This document shows, in pieces, positions 10,938 through 21,020 of a stretch of DNA of 64,000 bases; positions within the stretch are counted from its first letter, which is position 1; each line of letters opens with the position of its first letter. The notes beneath the pieces were generated by a model. That model worked only from the letters and a program-made list of their open reading frames with translations, was not told the DNA's origin and did no database searches. The DNA comes from Mycobacterium persicum (GTDB lineage Bacteria; Actinomycetota; Actinomycetes; Mycobacteriales; Mycobacteriaceae). Position numbers and translations under genes: made by a program. Where the stretch lies: NCBI RefSeq assembly GCF_002086675.1, contig NZ_MVIF01000015.1:1-64000 (forward strand), in the 5' to 3' direction.

Positions 10938-11843
10938 ATGATCGCAGAATCCGCAGAACCCTCGCAGCCTAATGCCGTCGAGCTGACGGTCGACAACGCG
11001 TGGTTCATCGCCGAGAGCGTCGGGGCCGGCAGCTTCCCGTGGGTGCTGGCCATCACCCCGCCCTACACCGATAGCGCGCAACGAAACGCGTTCTTCGACC
11101 GTCAGAAAGACGAGCTGACCGGGCTGGGCTTGATGTCGCCGGACGGTACCGTCAACGCCGCGGTGGCCGACTGGATCAAAGTGGTGTGCTTCCCGGACCG
11201 GTGGCTGGACTTACGTTACATAGGGCCGGCATCGGCCGAGGGAACCGGCGAGTTGCTGCGCGGCATTGTCGCCCGGCGGGTCGGCGCCGGCGGCAAGACC
11301 TCCCGGAAGTTCAATACCGTCGTCGCGCGGCGCCGCGCTCAGCTGGTCACCTTCACGGCAATGGATATCGATGACCCGCGGGCGCTGGTTCCGGTCCTCG
11401 GTGTCGGGCTGTCGCAGCGGCCGCCGGCCCGCTTCGAGGAGTTCAGCATGCCCATGCGGGTCGGCGCTCGCGCCGACGAGCGGCTGCGCTCCGGCGCCCC
11501 ACTCGAGGAAGTCCTTGACTACCTGGGTATCCCGGCTTCGGCCCGGCCGGTGGTGGAGGCGGTCTTCTCCGGTCCGCGCAGCTACGTCGAGATCGTGGCC
11601 GGCTGCAACCGCGACGGCCAGCACACCACCACCGACGTCGGTCTGAGCATCGTCGACACCACCGCCGGCCGGGTATTGGTCAGTCCGTCTCGAGCCTTCG
11701 ACGGTGAGTGGGTGTCGACCTTCAGCCCCGGGACACCGTTCGCGACTGCCGTCGCGATCGAACAACTCATCGCCAACCTGCCGGAGGGGCAATGGTTCCC
11801 CGGTCAGCGGTTGTCCCGCGACTTCTCCGGGCAACCCTCATAA
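10938..11843 (+). CDS. espG3: EspG3, ESX-3 PE/PPE chaperone
   Basis: A 301-residue soluble protein of the EspG family ([24 protein letters not shown] near the start). EspG proteins bind the helical tip of cognate PPE proteins in PE-PPE heterodimers and keep them soluble until secretion. The gene starts 8 bases after esxH. The N-terminus is a few residues longer than in M. tuberculosis; a later start cannot be excluded. Confidence 0.95.
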   Translation: MIAESAEPSQPNAVELTVDNAWFIAESVGAGSFPWVLAITPPYTDSAQRNAFFDRQKDELTGLGLMSPDGTVNAAVADWIKVVCFPDRWLDLRYIGPASAEGTGELLRGIVARRVGAGGKTSRKFNTVVARRRAQLVTFTAMDIDDPRALVPVLGVGLSQRPPARFEEFSMPMRVGARADERLRSGAPLEEVLDYLGIPASARPVVEAVFSGPRSYVEIVAGCNRDGQHTTTDVGLSIVDTTAGRVLVSPSRAFDGEWVSTFSPGTPFATAVAIEQLIANLPEGQWFPGQRLSRDFSGQPS

Positions 11844-11907
11844 CCGAAATTCAGAAAGTGAGTACGATGTCTCCCGAACGGCCCCAACGGATTTGGACGG
11901 TCCGGTG

Positions 11908-13326
11908 ATGTCGGGCACCGTGATGCCGATTGTCCGCGTCGCCATCCTCGCCGATAGCCGGTTGACGGAGATGGCCCTGCCCGCGGAGCTGCCGCTGCGC
12001 GAAATCCTGCCCGCGGTCCAGCGTTTGGTCGTTCCCGCGGCGGAGAACGGCGACGGCGGCGAGGCCGGATTGGGTGCGGCCGCGCACCTGAGTCTGGCGC
12101 CCATCGGCGGTGCACCGTTCAGCCTGGACGCCAGCCTGGACACCGTCGGGGTGGTCGACGGTGATCTGCTCGCATTGCAGCCGGTGCCACCCGGTCCCGC
12201 CGCCCCGGGAATCGTCGAGGACATCGCCGACGCCGCCATGATCTTCTCGAGTTCGCGGCTGAGCCCTTGGGGGCCAAAGCATATCCAGCGCGGGGCGCTG
12301 GCCGCGGTGATCGGTGTGGCTCTGGTGGCGACCGGGCTGGCGGTCAGCTACCGGGTGGCGACGGGAGCGTTGACCGGCCTGGTCACGGTCAGCGGGATCG
12401 CTGTCGTCATGGCGTTGGCCGGGTTGCTGGTCACGGCGCGTTCGCCACGAACGGGGACGGCGGCGTCGGTCGCCGCACTGGTCCCGATCGCCGGGGCACT
12501 GGCGCTGGCGGTACCCGGGAAATTCGGTCCGGCGCAGCTGCTGCTGGCGGCCGCGGGTGTCACCGCGTGGTCGCTGATCTGCCTGATGGTGCCCCGCGCC
12601 GAACGTGAGCGCATCGTGGCCTTCTTCACCGCGGTGGCGGTGACGGCAGCCGGGGTATGTCTGGCCGCCGGCGCCGAACTGCTGTGGCAGCTGCCGCTGC
12701 GCAGTGTCGGCTGCGGGCTGATCGTGGCCGCGCTACTGATCACCATCCAGGCGGCTCAGCTGTCGGCGCTGTGGGCGCGCTTTCCGTTGCCGGTCATCCC
12801 GGCGCCCGGGGACCCCACCCCGTCGGCTCCGTCGTTGCGGGTGCTCGAAGACCTGCCGCGGCGGGTGCGCGTCAGTGACGCCCATCAAAGCGGTTTCATC
12901 GCCGCGGCCGTGCTGCTGAGCGTCCTGGGATCGGTGGCAATCGCGGTGCGCCCCGAAGCGGTCGGTGGCGTGGGCTGGTACGTGGTGGCGGCGACGGCGG
13001 CCGCGACCGCGCTGCGTGCCCGGGTATGGGATTCGGCCGCCTGCAAGGCCTGGTTGCTGGCCCAGCCGCATCTGGTGGCGGGGATCCTGCTGGTGGTCTA
13101 TACGGCGACCGGGCGCTACGTCGCCGCGTTGGGCGCGGTGCTGGTGCTCGCGGTACTCATGCTGGCTTGGATCGTCGTTGCGCTGAACCCCGTCATTGCC
13201 TCACCGGACAGCTACTCGCTGCCGCTGCGCCGCCTGCTGGGCTTTGTCGCCGCCGGCCTTGACGTTTCGCTCATCCCCGTGATGGCATACTTGGTCGGCC
13301 TGTTCACCTGGGTCCTCAATCGATGA
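11908..13326 (+). CDS. eccD3: EccD3, ESX-3 membrane channel component
   Basis: A 472-residue protein, equal to M. tuberculosis EccD3. An N-terminal ubiquitin-like domain (MPIVRVAILADSRL onwards, about 100 residues) is followed by eleven or so hydrophobic helices. EccD dimers form the membrane vestibule of type VII systems. The ATG at 11908 (alternative GTG 11905) gives the conserved length and start, whereas the frame is open further upstream into espG3. The stop overlaps mycP3 as ATGA. Confidence 0.94.
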   Translation: MSGTVMPIVRVAILADSRLTEMALPAELPLREILPAVQRLVVPAAENGDGGEAGLGAAAHLSLAPIGGAPFSLDASLDTVGVVDGDLLALQPVPPGPAAPGIVEDIADAAMIFSSSRLSPWGPKHIQRGALAAVIGVALVATGLAVSYRVATGALTGLVTVSGIAVVMALAGLLVTARSPRTGTAASVAALVPIAGALALAVPGKFGPAQLLLAAAGVTAWSLICLMVPRAERERIVAFFTAVAVTAAGVCLAAGAELLWQLPLRSVGCGLIVAALLITIQAAQLSALWARFPLPVIPAPGDPTPSAPSLRVLEDLPRRVRVSDAHQSGFIAAAVLLSVLGSVAIAVRPEAVGGVGWYVVAATAAATALRARVWDSAACKAWLLAQPHLVAGILLVVYTATGRYVAALGAVLVLAVLMLAWIVVALNPVIASPDSYSLPLRRLLGFVAAGLDVSLIPVMAYLVGLFTWVLNR

Positions 13327-14723
13327 CACGCGGCACCGGATTAGGTTGCTGCGCAGCAATTCTGGCTGTGGTGGTGGCCACCGCTGCGCCGGCGTCGGCT
13401 ATCGCCCCGCCGGTGGTCGACGCCACCGTGGATCCGCCCAGTGGCACCCCGGGACCGGTGCAGCCGATGGAGCAACGCGGTGCCTGCAGTGTCTCGGGAC
13501 TCATGGCGGGTACCGACACCGGCATTGCGGCGCCGAGCCAAGCGGTGCTGAATCTGCCTGCGGCATGGCAGTTCTCGCGCGGTGACGGGCAGTTGGTGGC
13601 CATCATCGACACCGGGGTGCAACCGGGTCCGCGATTGCCGAACGTGGACGGCGGTGGCGACTTCCTGGATTCGACAGACGGTCTGACCGACTGCGACGGG
13701 CACGGCACCCTGGTCGCCGGGGTGGTCGCCGGGCAGCCCGGTAATGACGGCTTCGCCGGAGTCGCGCCGGCGGCGCGGTTGCTGTCGATCAGGGTGACCT
13801 CGGCCAAGTTCTCACCGCGGACCTCGGGCGGGGACCCCACGCTGGCCCGGGCAGCGATCGACGTGGACACGCTGTCCCGCGCGATCGTGCATGCGGCCGA
13901 TCTGGGTGCCCGGGTGATCAACATCTCCGCCGTCACCTGCCTGCCCGCCGACCGGACGGTCGACCAGTCCGCATTGGGAGCGGCGATCAGGTATGCGGCC
14001 GTGGACAAGGACGCGGTGATCGTGGCCGCCGCCGGTAACAGCGGCGCGGCCGGCTCGGGTGGTGGTGGTAGCTCCTGCGACTCGAACCCGCTGACCGACC
14101 TGAGCCGTCCGGACGATCCACGCAATTGGGCCGGCGTCACCTCGATCTCCATCCCGTCGTGGTGGCAGCCGTACGTGTTGTCGGTGGCATCCTTGGCGCC
14201 GGATGGGCAGCCGTCGAAGTTCACCATGGCCGGTCCGTGGGTGGGTATCGCCGCACCCGGGGAAAACATTCTGTCGGTGAGCAACGGCGACGGCGGTGGC
14301 CTGGCCAACGGCCTTCCCAATGACCATGAGCAACTGGTGCCGATCAGCGGCACCAGCTACGCGGCCGGCTACGTCTCCGGCGTCGCCGCGCTGGTCCGCA
14401 GCAGGTATCCCGGCCTGAGCGCGGGCGAGGTGGTGCGCCGCATCACCGCCACCGCGCACAACGGCGCCCGCGCCCCGTCCAACATTGTCGGCGCCGGCGC
14501 TGTCGATCCGGTGGCGGCGCTGACTTGGCAGCTGCCCGCCCCGCAATCAGGCGCGCCAGCGGCGGCAACGGCCAAACCGGTTGCAGTTCCACCGGCACCC
14601 AAGCCCAAGGACACCACACCCCGCAACGTCGCATTCGCCGGAGCCGCAGCGCTGGCATTGCTGGTCGGCATCGCCGCAGCAACCGCGGCGACGGTGCGCC
14701 GGCGAAAGGAGCCGATCCCGTGA
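13323..14723 (+). CDS. mycP3: MycP3, ESX-3 mycosin (subtilisin-like serine protease)
   Basis: A 466-residue S8-family protease with an N-terminal signal peptide, catalytic Asp in VAIIDTGV (about 96), His in DGHGTLVAG (about 125) and Ser in GTSYAAGY (about 343). A proline-rich linker and a C-terminal transmembrane helix (AFAGAAALALLVGIAAAT) anchor it on the periplasmic face. Mycosins stabilise the ESX membrane complex and can cleave some substrates. The ATG overlaps the eccD3 stop, and the stop overlaps the eccE3 GTG. Confidence 0.96.
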   Translation: MTRGTGLGCCAAILAVVVATAAPASAIAPPVVDATVDPPSGTPGPVQPMEQRGACSVSGLMAGTDTGIAAPSQAVLNLPAAWQFSRGDGQLVAIIDTGVQPGPRLPNVDGGGDFLDSTDGLTDCDGHGTLVAGVVAGQPGNDGFAGVAPAARLLSIRVTSAKFSPRTSGGDPTLARAAIDVDTLSRAIVHAADLGARVINISAVTCLPADRTVDQSALGAAIRYAAVDKDAVIVAAAGNSGAAGSGGGGSSCDSNPLTDLSRPDDPRNWAGVTSISIPSWWQPYVLSVASLAPDGQPSKFTMAGPWVGIAAPGENILSVSNGDGGGLANGLPNDHEQLVPISGTSYAAGYVSGVAALVRSRYPGLSAGEVVRRITATAHNGARAPSNIVGAGAVDPVAALTWQLPAPQSGAPAAATAKPVAVPPAPKPKDTTPRNVAFAGAAALALLVGIAAATAATVRRRKEPIP

Positions 14724-15718
14724 GCCTCAATTCGATTCCGCGCCCGGGAAAAGGGCGGATCGTGGTGGCGCTGCTGGCGATGGTGCCGGCGGCGATGGCT
14801 TATCCGTGGCAGTCGACCCGCGACTATTGGCTGATCGGGATCGCCGCTGTCGTGGTGATCGTCCTGTTCGGCTGGTGGCGTGGACTGCACTTCACCAGGA
14901 TCGTGCGTCGCCGGCTGGCCATGATGCGGCGACGGCGGTCGGGCGCCGATCCCGCAACCGAGGTGCGCACCACGGCGCTGCTGCGCATCGGTCCGCCGGC
15001 CCCGGGACTGGAGGTACTCCCGCTGCCGTTGATAGCCGGGTATCTGGACCGCTACGGCATCCGCGCCGACGCCGTCCGAATCACCGGGCGTGTCAACGCG
15101 GCGGGTGAGCGGGAGCTGTGGATCGGGATGACGGTATCGGCCGCCGCCAACCTGGCGGCCCTGCAAGCCCGGTCACCGCGGATCCCGTTGCAGCAGACCG
15201 CCGAGGTCGCCGCGCGCCGGCTCGCCGACCACCTTCGCGAAATCGGTTGGGACGTCGGCATGGTTGCGCGCGACGACGCGCCACGGTTGCTGGCTCGAGC
15301 CGATCGCGAAACGTGGCGGTGCATGCGCCACGGCGACTCCGATTACCTTGCCGCATACCGGGTCAGCGTGGATGCAGCATTGCCCGAAACGTTGGCGGCC
15401 GTGTGGTCGCATCCGGCGCGTGAGACCTGGGCGGCATTGGAGATTGGCACCGGCGGTCGACCGGGCAGTCCGCCCACGGTTGCCGTCGCGTGCGCGTTCC
15501 GTACCGATACGCGTCCCGACGGCGCGGCGCCGCTGGCCGGACTGACGCTGCAACGCGGCAGCCAATGGCTGGCGCTGGCGGGATTGGAGCCGTCGTGCAC
15601 CCGGCGACTCGACGGACACACCGACACGCCCGACGGCCTGCTGGAGCGACTGGTGTGGCCCACCGCGCCGGCGTGGGCGGGGCACCCGTCGCTCACCGAG
15701 GCCGCTAGTCGAACATGA
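14720..15718 (+). CDS. eccE3: EccE3, ESX-3 membrane complex component
   Basis: A 332-residue protein with two closely spaced N-terminal transmembrane helices (residues about 15-55) and a soluble C-terminal domain, the EccE plan. The GTG at 14720 overlaps the mycP3 stop (GTGA) and gives the M. tuberculosis length of about 331. It is the last gene of the ESX-3 operon; its last 14 bases overlap the convergent hydrolase gene, so there is no room for an intrinsic terminator between them. Confidence 0.95.
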   Translation: MSLNSIPRPGKGRIVVALLAMVPAAMAYPWQSTRDYWLIGIAAVVVIVLFGWWRGLHFTRIVRRRLAMMRRRRSGADPATEVRTTALLRIGPPAPGLEVLPLPLIAGYLDRYGIRADAVRITGRVNAAGERELWIGMTVSAAANLAALQARSPRIPLQQTAEVAARRLADHLREIGWDVGMVARDDAPRLLARADRETWRCMRHGDSDYLAAYRVSVDAALPETLAAVWSHPARETWAALEIGTGGRPGSPPTVAVACAFRTDTRPDGAAPLAGLTLQRGSQWLALAGLEPSCTRRLDGHTDTPDGLLERLVWPTAPAWAGHPSLTEAASRT

Positions 15719-16916
15719 AGCTTCGCAGGAACAGCGTCATCCGCCGCAGGTAATCCAACTGGCTCACATGCATGACGTGACTGCCGGGAAACCAGTGCAG
15801 CGCGCAGTGATCCCAGTGCTCCCACAGCGTTACGGCGTGCTCCGGTGGAGCCATCCGATCGCCGAGGCCGGTGATGATCATCCGGCGGTGCTTGGGCAGC
15901 AGCGGCCGATAGTTCAACGGGCCGTGGTAGGCCAGCCCGGCGCTCAGCTCGTCACGGCTGATGCGCGACAGGCACAGGCCCAGCCGGACCAGCCCGCTGG
16001 CCGGAAACCATTCGTCGAACAGTTTGCCGGGGCTCACCACCGGGCAGTTAGGAATGACGGCCTCGAGCCGGTTCTCCACCGACGCCACCAGCGCGGACGT
16101 GTAGCCGCCCAGCGATATTCCGGTCAGTGCGATTCGCGAGACACCGGTGTGGCGCAGGTAGTCCACGATGGAGCGAAAGTCGTACACCGCCTGGGCCATC
16201 GCCTCGGCGAAGCCGCTCAAGCCGCCGGCGAAGAAACCGAAACCGCTGAACGGCGAATGCCTCTCGGCCCGCTTGCCGTGAAAAGGCAAGGTGTACAACA
16301 GAACATCGTAACCCGACCGGTAATACCACGGCAGTGAGAAGAACAGCCCGTTGAGCAGGTAAGACGAGCCCATGAAACCGTGGATGACGCACAGTGTGGG
16401 GCGCGGCCCGTCGTCATGGCGCCAATGCTGTGCGCGCACAACGTTGTTTGCGGTCAATCCGCTCCACTGCTTGCGCATGGTGGGGTTGACCGCCCGGAAG
16501 CCGCTGGCAAACGAGATGTCGTCGACGGTGCCACGCGCGATCCACTCGGCGAGCGGGCTGGCGCGCCGCGACGAAATCTTGGGCAGATCCGTCGGCGCCG
16601 AAAACGACTTCGCCGGGTCACGTTCGGCGGCCAGTTCGGCGTAGAAGTTCAAGTTGCTGCGTTCGCTGCCGGAGTTGAGCCGCAGCAAAGCGGTGGCGAC
16701 GACGGCCGGTGCCACCGTGGTGGACAGCACCGATGACGCCGCGGTGCGCAGCGCGATATCGCCGACCGCCGATGACTCGACGACGATGCGTTGACGCAGC
16801 GAAAGCGCAGATGGTGGCGGTAGCCCTTCGGCGCCGGCGTCGGCGCCGGGTACGTCGGGAATCGGGACCGGCGGATCGATGGGATCCGCTTCAGACATCT
16901 CCGAAAACTCCGACAT
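15705..16916 (-). CDS. Alpha/beta hydrolase (Rv0293c-like)
   Basis: A 403-residue protein with an alpha/beta-hydrolase core: oxyanion region VIHGFMGSSYL, nucleophile elbow GISLGGY (Ser near residue 272) and a late His region (PGSHVMHVSQ). The first about 100 residues are Pro/Glu-rich and poorly conserved. The substrate is unknown. It corresponds in position to Rv0293c, convergent with eccE3 and overlapping it by 14 bases. Starts at 16916 or 16898 are both possible. Confidence 0.88.
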   Translation of the reverse strand: MSEFSEMSEADPIDPPVPIPDVPGADAGAEGLPPPSALSLRQRIVVESSAVGDIALRTAASSVLSTTVAPAVVATALLRLNSGSERSNLNFYAELAAERDPAKSFSAPTDLPKISSRRASPLAEWIARGTVDDISFASGFRAVNPTMRKQWSGLTANNVVRAQHWRHDDGPRPTLCVIHGFMGSSYLLNGLFFSLPWYYRSGYDVLLYTLPFHGKRAERHSPFSGFGFFAGGLSGFAEAMAQAVYDFRSIVDYLRHTGVSRIALTGISLGGYTSALVASVENRLEAVIPNCPVVSPGKLFDEWFPASGLVRLGLCLSRISRDELSAGLAYHGPLNYRPLLPKHRRMIITGLGDRMAPPEHAVTLWEHWDHCALHWFPGSHVMHVSQLDYLRRMTLFLRSFMFD

Positions 16917-17068
16917 CCCGTCGATGGTAACTCGCCGACATCGCGGGGTGCCGGAGAATTCGACAGCGTCGTCAATTTCTGGGGCAATGCCGTGCGCGTC
17001 CGGACCCCATGGGTAATAGGTTGTTCCATAACACCCGATTGGCGACGGTGTTGATCAGGAGGACCGAC

Positions 17069-17851
17069 ATGTGGGATCCCGACGTCTACCTGGCCTTTGC
17101 GGATCATCGCAGCCGTCCGTTCTACGACCTGGTGTCCCGGGTGGGCGCCAAGCGGGCGCGCCGGGTGGTCGACCTGGGTTGCGGTCCCGGCCACCTGACT
17201 CGGCACCTGGCGCGACGCTGGCCCGAGGCGACGATCGAGGCATTGGACAGTTCACCGGAAATGGTCGCCGCCGCCCGGGAACGCGGTATCGACGCGACGA
17301 CCTGCGACGTGCGGAACTGGAAACCTCGGCCCGACACCGACGTGGTGGTCAGCAACGCCGCACTGCACTGGGTGCCCGAACACTCGGAACTGCTGGTCCG
17401 CTGGGCCGGCGAGCTGCCGGCCGGATCCTGGATGGCGGTTCAGGTCCCGGGCAACTTCGATACCCCGTCGCACGCCGTGGTGCGCACCCTAGCCCGGCGG
17501 GAGCCGTACGCAAAGCTGTTGCGCGACATCCCGTTTCGGGTGGGAGCGGTGGTGCATCCGCCGGCGCACTACGCGAATCTGCTGATGGACGCCGGATGCA
17601 AGGTCGATGCCTGGGAGACCACCTACCTGCACCAGCTCACCGGTGAGCACCCGGTGTTGGAATGGATCACCGGCACCGCGCTGGTTCCGGTGCGGGAACG
17701 GCTGGACGACGCGGGTTGGGAGCAGTTCCGCCAGGAGCTGATTCCGCTGCTCGACGACGCCTACCCGCGCCGCGCCGACGGTACCACGATCTTCCCGTTC
17801 CGCCGGCTGTTCGTCGTCGCCGAGGTCGGGGGAGCACGCCGCGGCTCGTGA
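17069..17851 (+). CDS. tam: Trans-aconitate 2-methyltransferase
   Basis: A 260-residue class I SAM-dependent methyltransferase. The SAM motif is [12 protein letters not shown] (about residues 32-43), followed by EALDSSPEM and SNAALHW. Tam methylates trans-aconitate, a spontaneous inhibitory by-product of the citric acid cycle. The ATG at 17069 has a strong CAGGAGG 6 bases upstream and reproduces the M. tuberculosis start [10 protein letters not shown]. The protein matches Rv0294 throughout (about 261 residues). Confidence 0.94.
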   Translation: MWDPDVYLAFADHRSRPFYDLVSRVGAKRARRVVDLGCGPGHLTRHLARRWPEATIEALDSSPEMVAAARERGIDATTCDVRNWKPRPDTDVVVSNAALHWVPEHSELLVRWAGELPAGSWMAVQVPGNFDTPSHAVVRTLARREPYAKLLRDIPFRVGAVVHPPAHYANLLMDAGCKVDAWETTYLHQLTGEHPVLEWITGTALVPVRERLDDAGWEQFRQELIPLLDDAYPRRADGTTIFPFRRLFVVAEVGGARRGS

Positions 17852-18343
17852 GCTTTCGCTGTCGGTCGGACGTTGCGCTGGTCGGGATCCGGTTTGGCCG
17901 AGTCGCGTTTCGCACCGCCCGCATCGACGCCGATCCATGCGCGATTGCCGTCACATTCGTCATATGGGTTTTCAGGACGCGGGTTGTCGCGGTAAGCGTT
18001 GGGCGGCTACGCCACGGTGACGGAGCTGAGAAATCGCGAGCTGATGTTGGCCGTGTCGAGTGTGCGCTGACGGGTGTCGAGTGTGCGCTGGTGGCGCCGA
18101 GCGTGCCGCGAGGGCGGGCCAATCGCGAATGTTCCCGCCCTACAAGCACACTGAAAGCCGTCACGGCACACCCGATACGGCGGCATGGCAGCCGACCCGG
18201 TGAACAGGTGGGGCCATCGACGTGCCGAAAACAGAGGCCCGGCGGTGGGTACTCAGCCGAGGACGGCCACCTTGAATCGACTGATGCGGGCACAATGACC
18301 CGAGGAGGCTGGTGTGGCCAATGTGGCTGGCGCGAAGCGCATG
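17852..18343. other. Gene-free stretch between tam and the sulfatase gene, containing a repeat
   Basis: No supportable gene. M. tuberculosis has the trehalose sulfotransferase gene Rv0295c (stf0) here; nothing resembling it is visible. The stretch holds the 18030-18190 copy of an interspersed repeat and otherwise unremarkable sequence. Confidence 0.65.
18030..18190 (-). repeat. Interspersed ~160-bp intergenic repeat, copy 1
   Basis: Read on the minus strand from 18190, this runs TGCCATGCCGCCGTATCG, then TTGTAGGGCGGGAAC, then two 21-bp-spaced copies of CAGCGCACACTCGACAC, and ends CGCGATTTC. The same order is found on the plus strand at 35686-35844 with roughly 70 percent identity. Complementary blocks such as GTAGGGCGGG and CCCGCCCT suggest an imperfect hairpin. 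No protein is encoded. Confidence 0.75.
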
Positions 18344-19756
18344 CTATTGACTGGCCGGCGCGGCTTCTTCCTCGATACCGCGGTCGGCTGCGATCGCCGA
18401 CCTGCTGCTGGGCGCGGTTCGATGGATCCGACGATACGTTTCGGTGTAACGCTCCGCAATCCGGGTGCCGGCGAATTCCGACGGGATCACGTCTCCGGTG
18501 CGCTGACGCCAATCATGAAGCCGGACAGCAAGATCCGCCGCGACCGCAAAAACCTCCGCGGCGGTGTCACCGGTCAGCAGATTCGTGGTCTCGCTCGGGT
18601 CGGCGCGCAGATCGTACAGCTCCCGTTGCGGTCGCGGTGACCTGACGAACGGTGCGACCGCCATCCCCGACGGGCTTTCCTCGATATCCCACGGCAGATC
18701 CAGCAACGGGCGGGGCACATAGTTTTCGATGTAGCTGAATTCCTTTGTGCGGATGGCGCGTATCGGGTCAAACGAGTCGTGGTAGGTCTTGGTGGTGTAC
18801 ACATGGTCGCGAACCGGCTCGCCCTGGGGATCGGATCCGAGCAAGGAGGCCGCGTGCGACATGCCGTCGACATCGGCCGGGATGTCGACCCCCAGCAGGC
18901 CCAGCAGTGTCGGCAACAGGTCCACGCCGCTGAACAATTCGTCGTAGACGCGTCGGGTAACTCCGCGGCGGCTGGGTGGACGGATGATCATCGCGATGCC
19001 GGTTCCGGCGTCGTAGAGCGTGGATTTGGCACGCGGAAACGCCGGGCCGTGATCGGTCAGGAACACCACCCAGGTGTTGGTGTCCAGTCCAGTTTCGCTG
19101 AGTGTGTCCAAGATTCGCCCGACGGCGGCGTCCGCGGTGGTGATGGCTCCGTAGAAATCGGCTAGGTCCTGGCGCACTTCGGGGGTGTCGGGGAGATAGT
19201 CGGGGACCTCGACACCCGCGCTGTCGGCCGGTTCGTAGCGTTCGTGCGGGTAGGGCCGGTGGGTTTCGAAAAACCCCGCGGTAAGCAGGAACGGCTGGCC
19301 GGAGAGATCCGGCACGCAATCCTGCAGCCACTCCTCGACCTTCGCCACCACGTATTCGCAATAGGAGTTCGACACGTCGAATTCGTCGAATCCCAGCCGG
19401 GCCGGGTAGGACGTCTCGTGTTGCATCCCGAAAAGAGCTGAGTACCAACCCTGCTCGCCCAACAGTTGCGGCAATGTCCGGACCCCGCTGCGGTATTCCC
19501 AGCCGTGATGGGCCAACCCCACCAGCCCATTGGTTTGCGGGTAGCGACCGGTGAACAGCGATCCGCGCGACGGCGAGCACAGCGGGGCGGTGGCGTGCGC
19601 CCGGGTTAACAAGATCCCCTCCGCGGCAAGCTGGTCCAGTCGCGGGCTGACGACATCCGGGTGACCGTAAACACCGAGGTAGCGCCCCAGGTCGTGCCAA
19701 TGCACGATCAGCACGTTGTCTATGCCGTCTATGCCGTCGTTACCTTCACCCGTCAC
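18344..19756 (-). CDS. Sulfatase family hydrolase (Rv0296c-like)
   Basis: A 470-residue type I sulfatase. The signature CSPSRGSLFTG has its Cys at residue 60, the residue that formylglycine-generating enzyme converts to FGly. Other metal and substrate motifs are HWHDLGRYLG near the start and FLTDHGPAF. The substrate is unknown. GTG 19756 is preceded by AGAGGTGG with an 8-base gap. The position matches Rv0296c. No formylglycine-generating enzyme gene is in the window. Confidence 0.9.
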   Translation of the reverse strand: MTGEGNDGIDGIDNVLIVHWHDLGRYLGVYGHPDVVSPRLDQLAAEGILLTRAHATAPLCSPSRGSLFTGRYPQTNGLVGLAHHGWEYRSGVRTLPQLLGEQGWYSALFGMQHETSYPARLGFDEFDVSNSYCEYVVAKVEEWLQDCVPDLSGQPFLLTAGFFETHRPYPHERYEPADSAGVEVPDYLPDTPEVRQDLADFYGAITTADAAVGRILDTLSETGLDTNTWVVFLTDHGPAFPRAKSTLYDAGTGIAMIIRPPSRRGVTRRVYDELFSGVDLLPTLLGLLGVDIPADVDGMSHAASLLGSDPQGEPVRDHVYTTKTYHDSFDPIRAIRTKEFSYIENYVPRPLLDLPWDIEESPSGMAVAPFVRSPRPQRELYDLRADPSETTNLLTGDTAAEVFAVAADLAVRLHDWRQRTGDVIPSEFAGTRIAERYTETYRRIHRTAPSSRSAIAADRGIEEEAAPASQ

Positions 19757-19822
19757 CGTCTGCCACCTCTCGAGCCACCTTGCGGCGGCGACGATACCCG
19801 GTATCGACCGAGCCGGCGAAGT

Positions 19823-20473
19823 TCACATCTGTCCCCAGCGGTTCTCCCAGACGAACTCCGGGAGTGGCCGCGCGACGGCCCAGCCGTCCAGCTCCAGCGC
19901 CGGCCGTTCGGGAAACTCGGGCACCGGGCCCAAACACAGCACTGCCACCGGTTCCGCATCGGAGGGGATCTCCAGCAGCGCCGCCAACCGTTGCGGATCG
20001 AACAGCGACACCCAACCCATGCCGAGCCCTTCGGCGCGCGCTGCCAGCCACAGATTCTGGATCGCGCAGGACACCGACGCCAGGTCCATCTGGGGTAGGG
20101 TGCGTCGGCCGAAGATGTGCACGTCGCGGTTGTCGCACAGCGCCACCACCAGCAGCTCGGCGCACTCGAGAATGCCCTCGACCTTGAGCGCAAGAAACTC
20201 CTCGGCGCGTTCGCCCAGGGCGTGCGCCGTCCGGGCGCGCTCGTCGTCGACGAGGGTGTGGATCTCGTTGCGCAGCGCCTCGTCGGTGATCCGGATGATC
20301 CGCCAGGGCTGCATCAGACCGACACTGGGCGCGGCGTGTGCGGCGTGCAGCAACCGAGCCAGCACCTCTTCGGGCACCACGCTGCCGGGCAGGAAGCGGC
20401 GCATGTCCCGGCGTTCGGAGATCACGCGATACACCGCCTGCCGCTCGGCGGCAGTGAACGCGAATTCGGTCAC
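19823..20473 (-). CDS. bluB: BluB-type 5,6-dimethylbenzimidazole synthase (Rv0306-like)
   Basis: A 216-residue flavin-dependent nitroreductase-fold protein with the BluB hallmarks: VISERRDMRRFLP near the start and LLHAAHAAPSVGLMQPWR around residues 40-57. BluB cleaves reduced FMN with oxygen to make 5,6-dimethylbenzimidazole, the lower ligand of vitamin B12. It corresponds to Rv0306. It is downstream of, and co-directional with, the Rv0307c-like gene. Confidence 0.88.
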   Translation of the reverse strand: MTEFAFTAAERQAVYRVISERRDMRRFLPGSVVPEEVLARLLHAAHAAPSVGLMQPWRIIRITDEALRNEIHTLVDDERARTAHALGERAEEFLALKVEGILECAELLVVALCDNRDVHIFGRRTLPQMDLASVSCAIQNLWLAARAEGLGMGWVSLFDPQRLAALLEIPSDAEPVAVLCLGPVPEFPERPALELDGWAVARPLPEFVWENRWGQM

Positions 20474-20528
20474 CCGGTCATCGTAGAAAAGGTGCGGCTC
20501 GTGCGGCCCGGATCAGGGACTACCCGGA

Positions 20529-21011
20529 TCAGGGACTGTAGGTGACCCCGACCGCGCGGAACACGTACTCGGGCGGCACGTCGAAGGCAAGTGATCGCAG
20601 CGGCAGGCGAGTCAGCACGTCCTCGCCGATGTCCGTTTTGAAGTGCAGCGACAGCTGGCCGTGGAACCGCGGGTCCACCTTGGCGACATCGAGTTCCAGT
20701 TGCAGTCCCGTCGACGAGATCTCGGCGGTTGCGGCGCCGGTCTGCGGCGCGTCCCAGCGCACGTCGACGGCGCGGCCGGCCAGCTTGGGCAGCGACGAGA
20801 GCGTTCCCAGCACCCGCTGCTCGGTGAACGCCAGTGCGCCCGGGTAGCTGGCAATGCTGTGCGATGCCCGCAAACCGGGAATTGCGCCGGTGAACCGCCT
20901 GGTGACCGCGACATACTCTTCGAGGTAGATGAGTCCTTCGGCTTCGAGCTGATCCCGCAAGTCGGCGGGTAGCTTGCCGATGCCGAACATTCTGCGAAAA
21001 ATCACCGCCAT
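20529..21011 (-). CDS. Conserved hypothetical protein (Rv0307c-like)
   Basis: A 160-residue protein, equal in length to Rv0307c. The frame is open further upstream, but the ATG at 21011 (MAVIFRRMFGIGKLP) gives the conserved size and avoids overlap with the divergent PAP2 gene. No enzyme motif is seen. The function is unknown. It is divergent from the gene at 21021, with only 9 bases between starts. Confidence 0.8.
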   Translation of the reverse strand: MAVIFRRMFGIGKLPADLRDQLEAEGLIYLEEYVAVTRRFTGAIPGLRASHSIASYPGALAFTEQRVLGTLSSLPKLAGRAVDVRWDAPQTGAATAEISSTGLQLELDVAKVDPRFHGQLSLHFKTDIGEDVLTRLPLRSLAFDVPPEYVFRAVGVTYSP

Positions 21012-21020
21012 GAGGCCAGT

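Noticed and set aside
17662..18645. Plus-strand open frame of 327 codons
   Set aside because: It starts inside tam in another frame, runs through the repeat and into the antisense of the sulfatase; no protein similarity.
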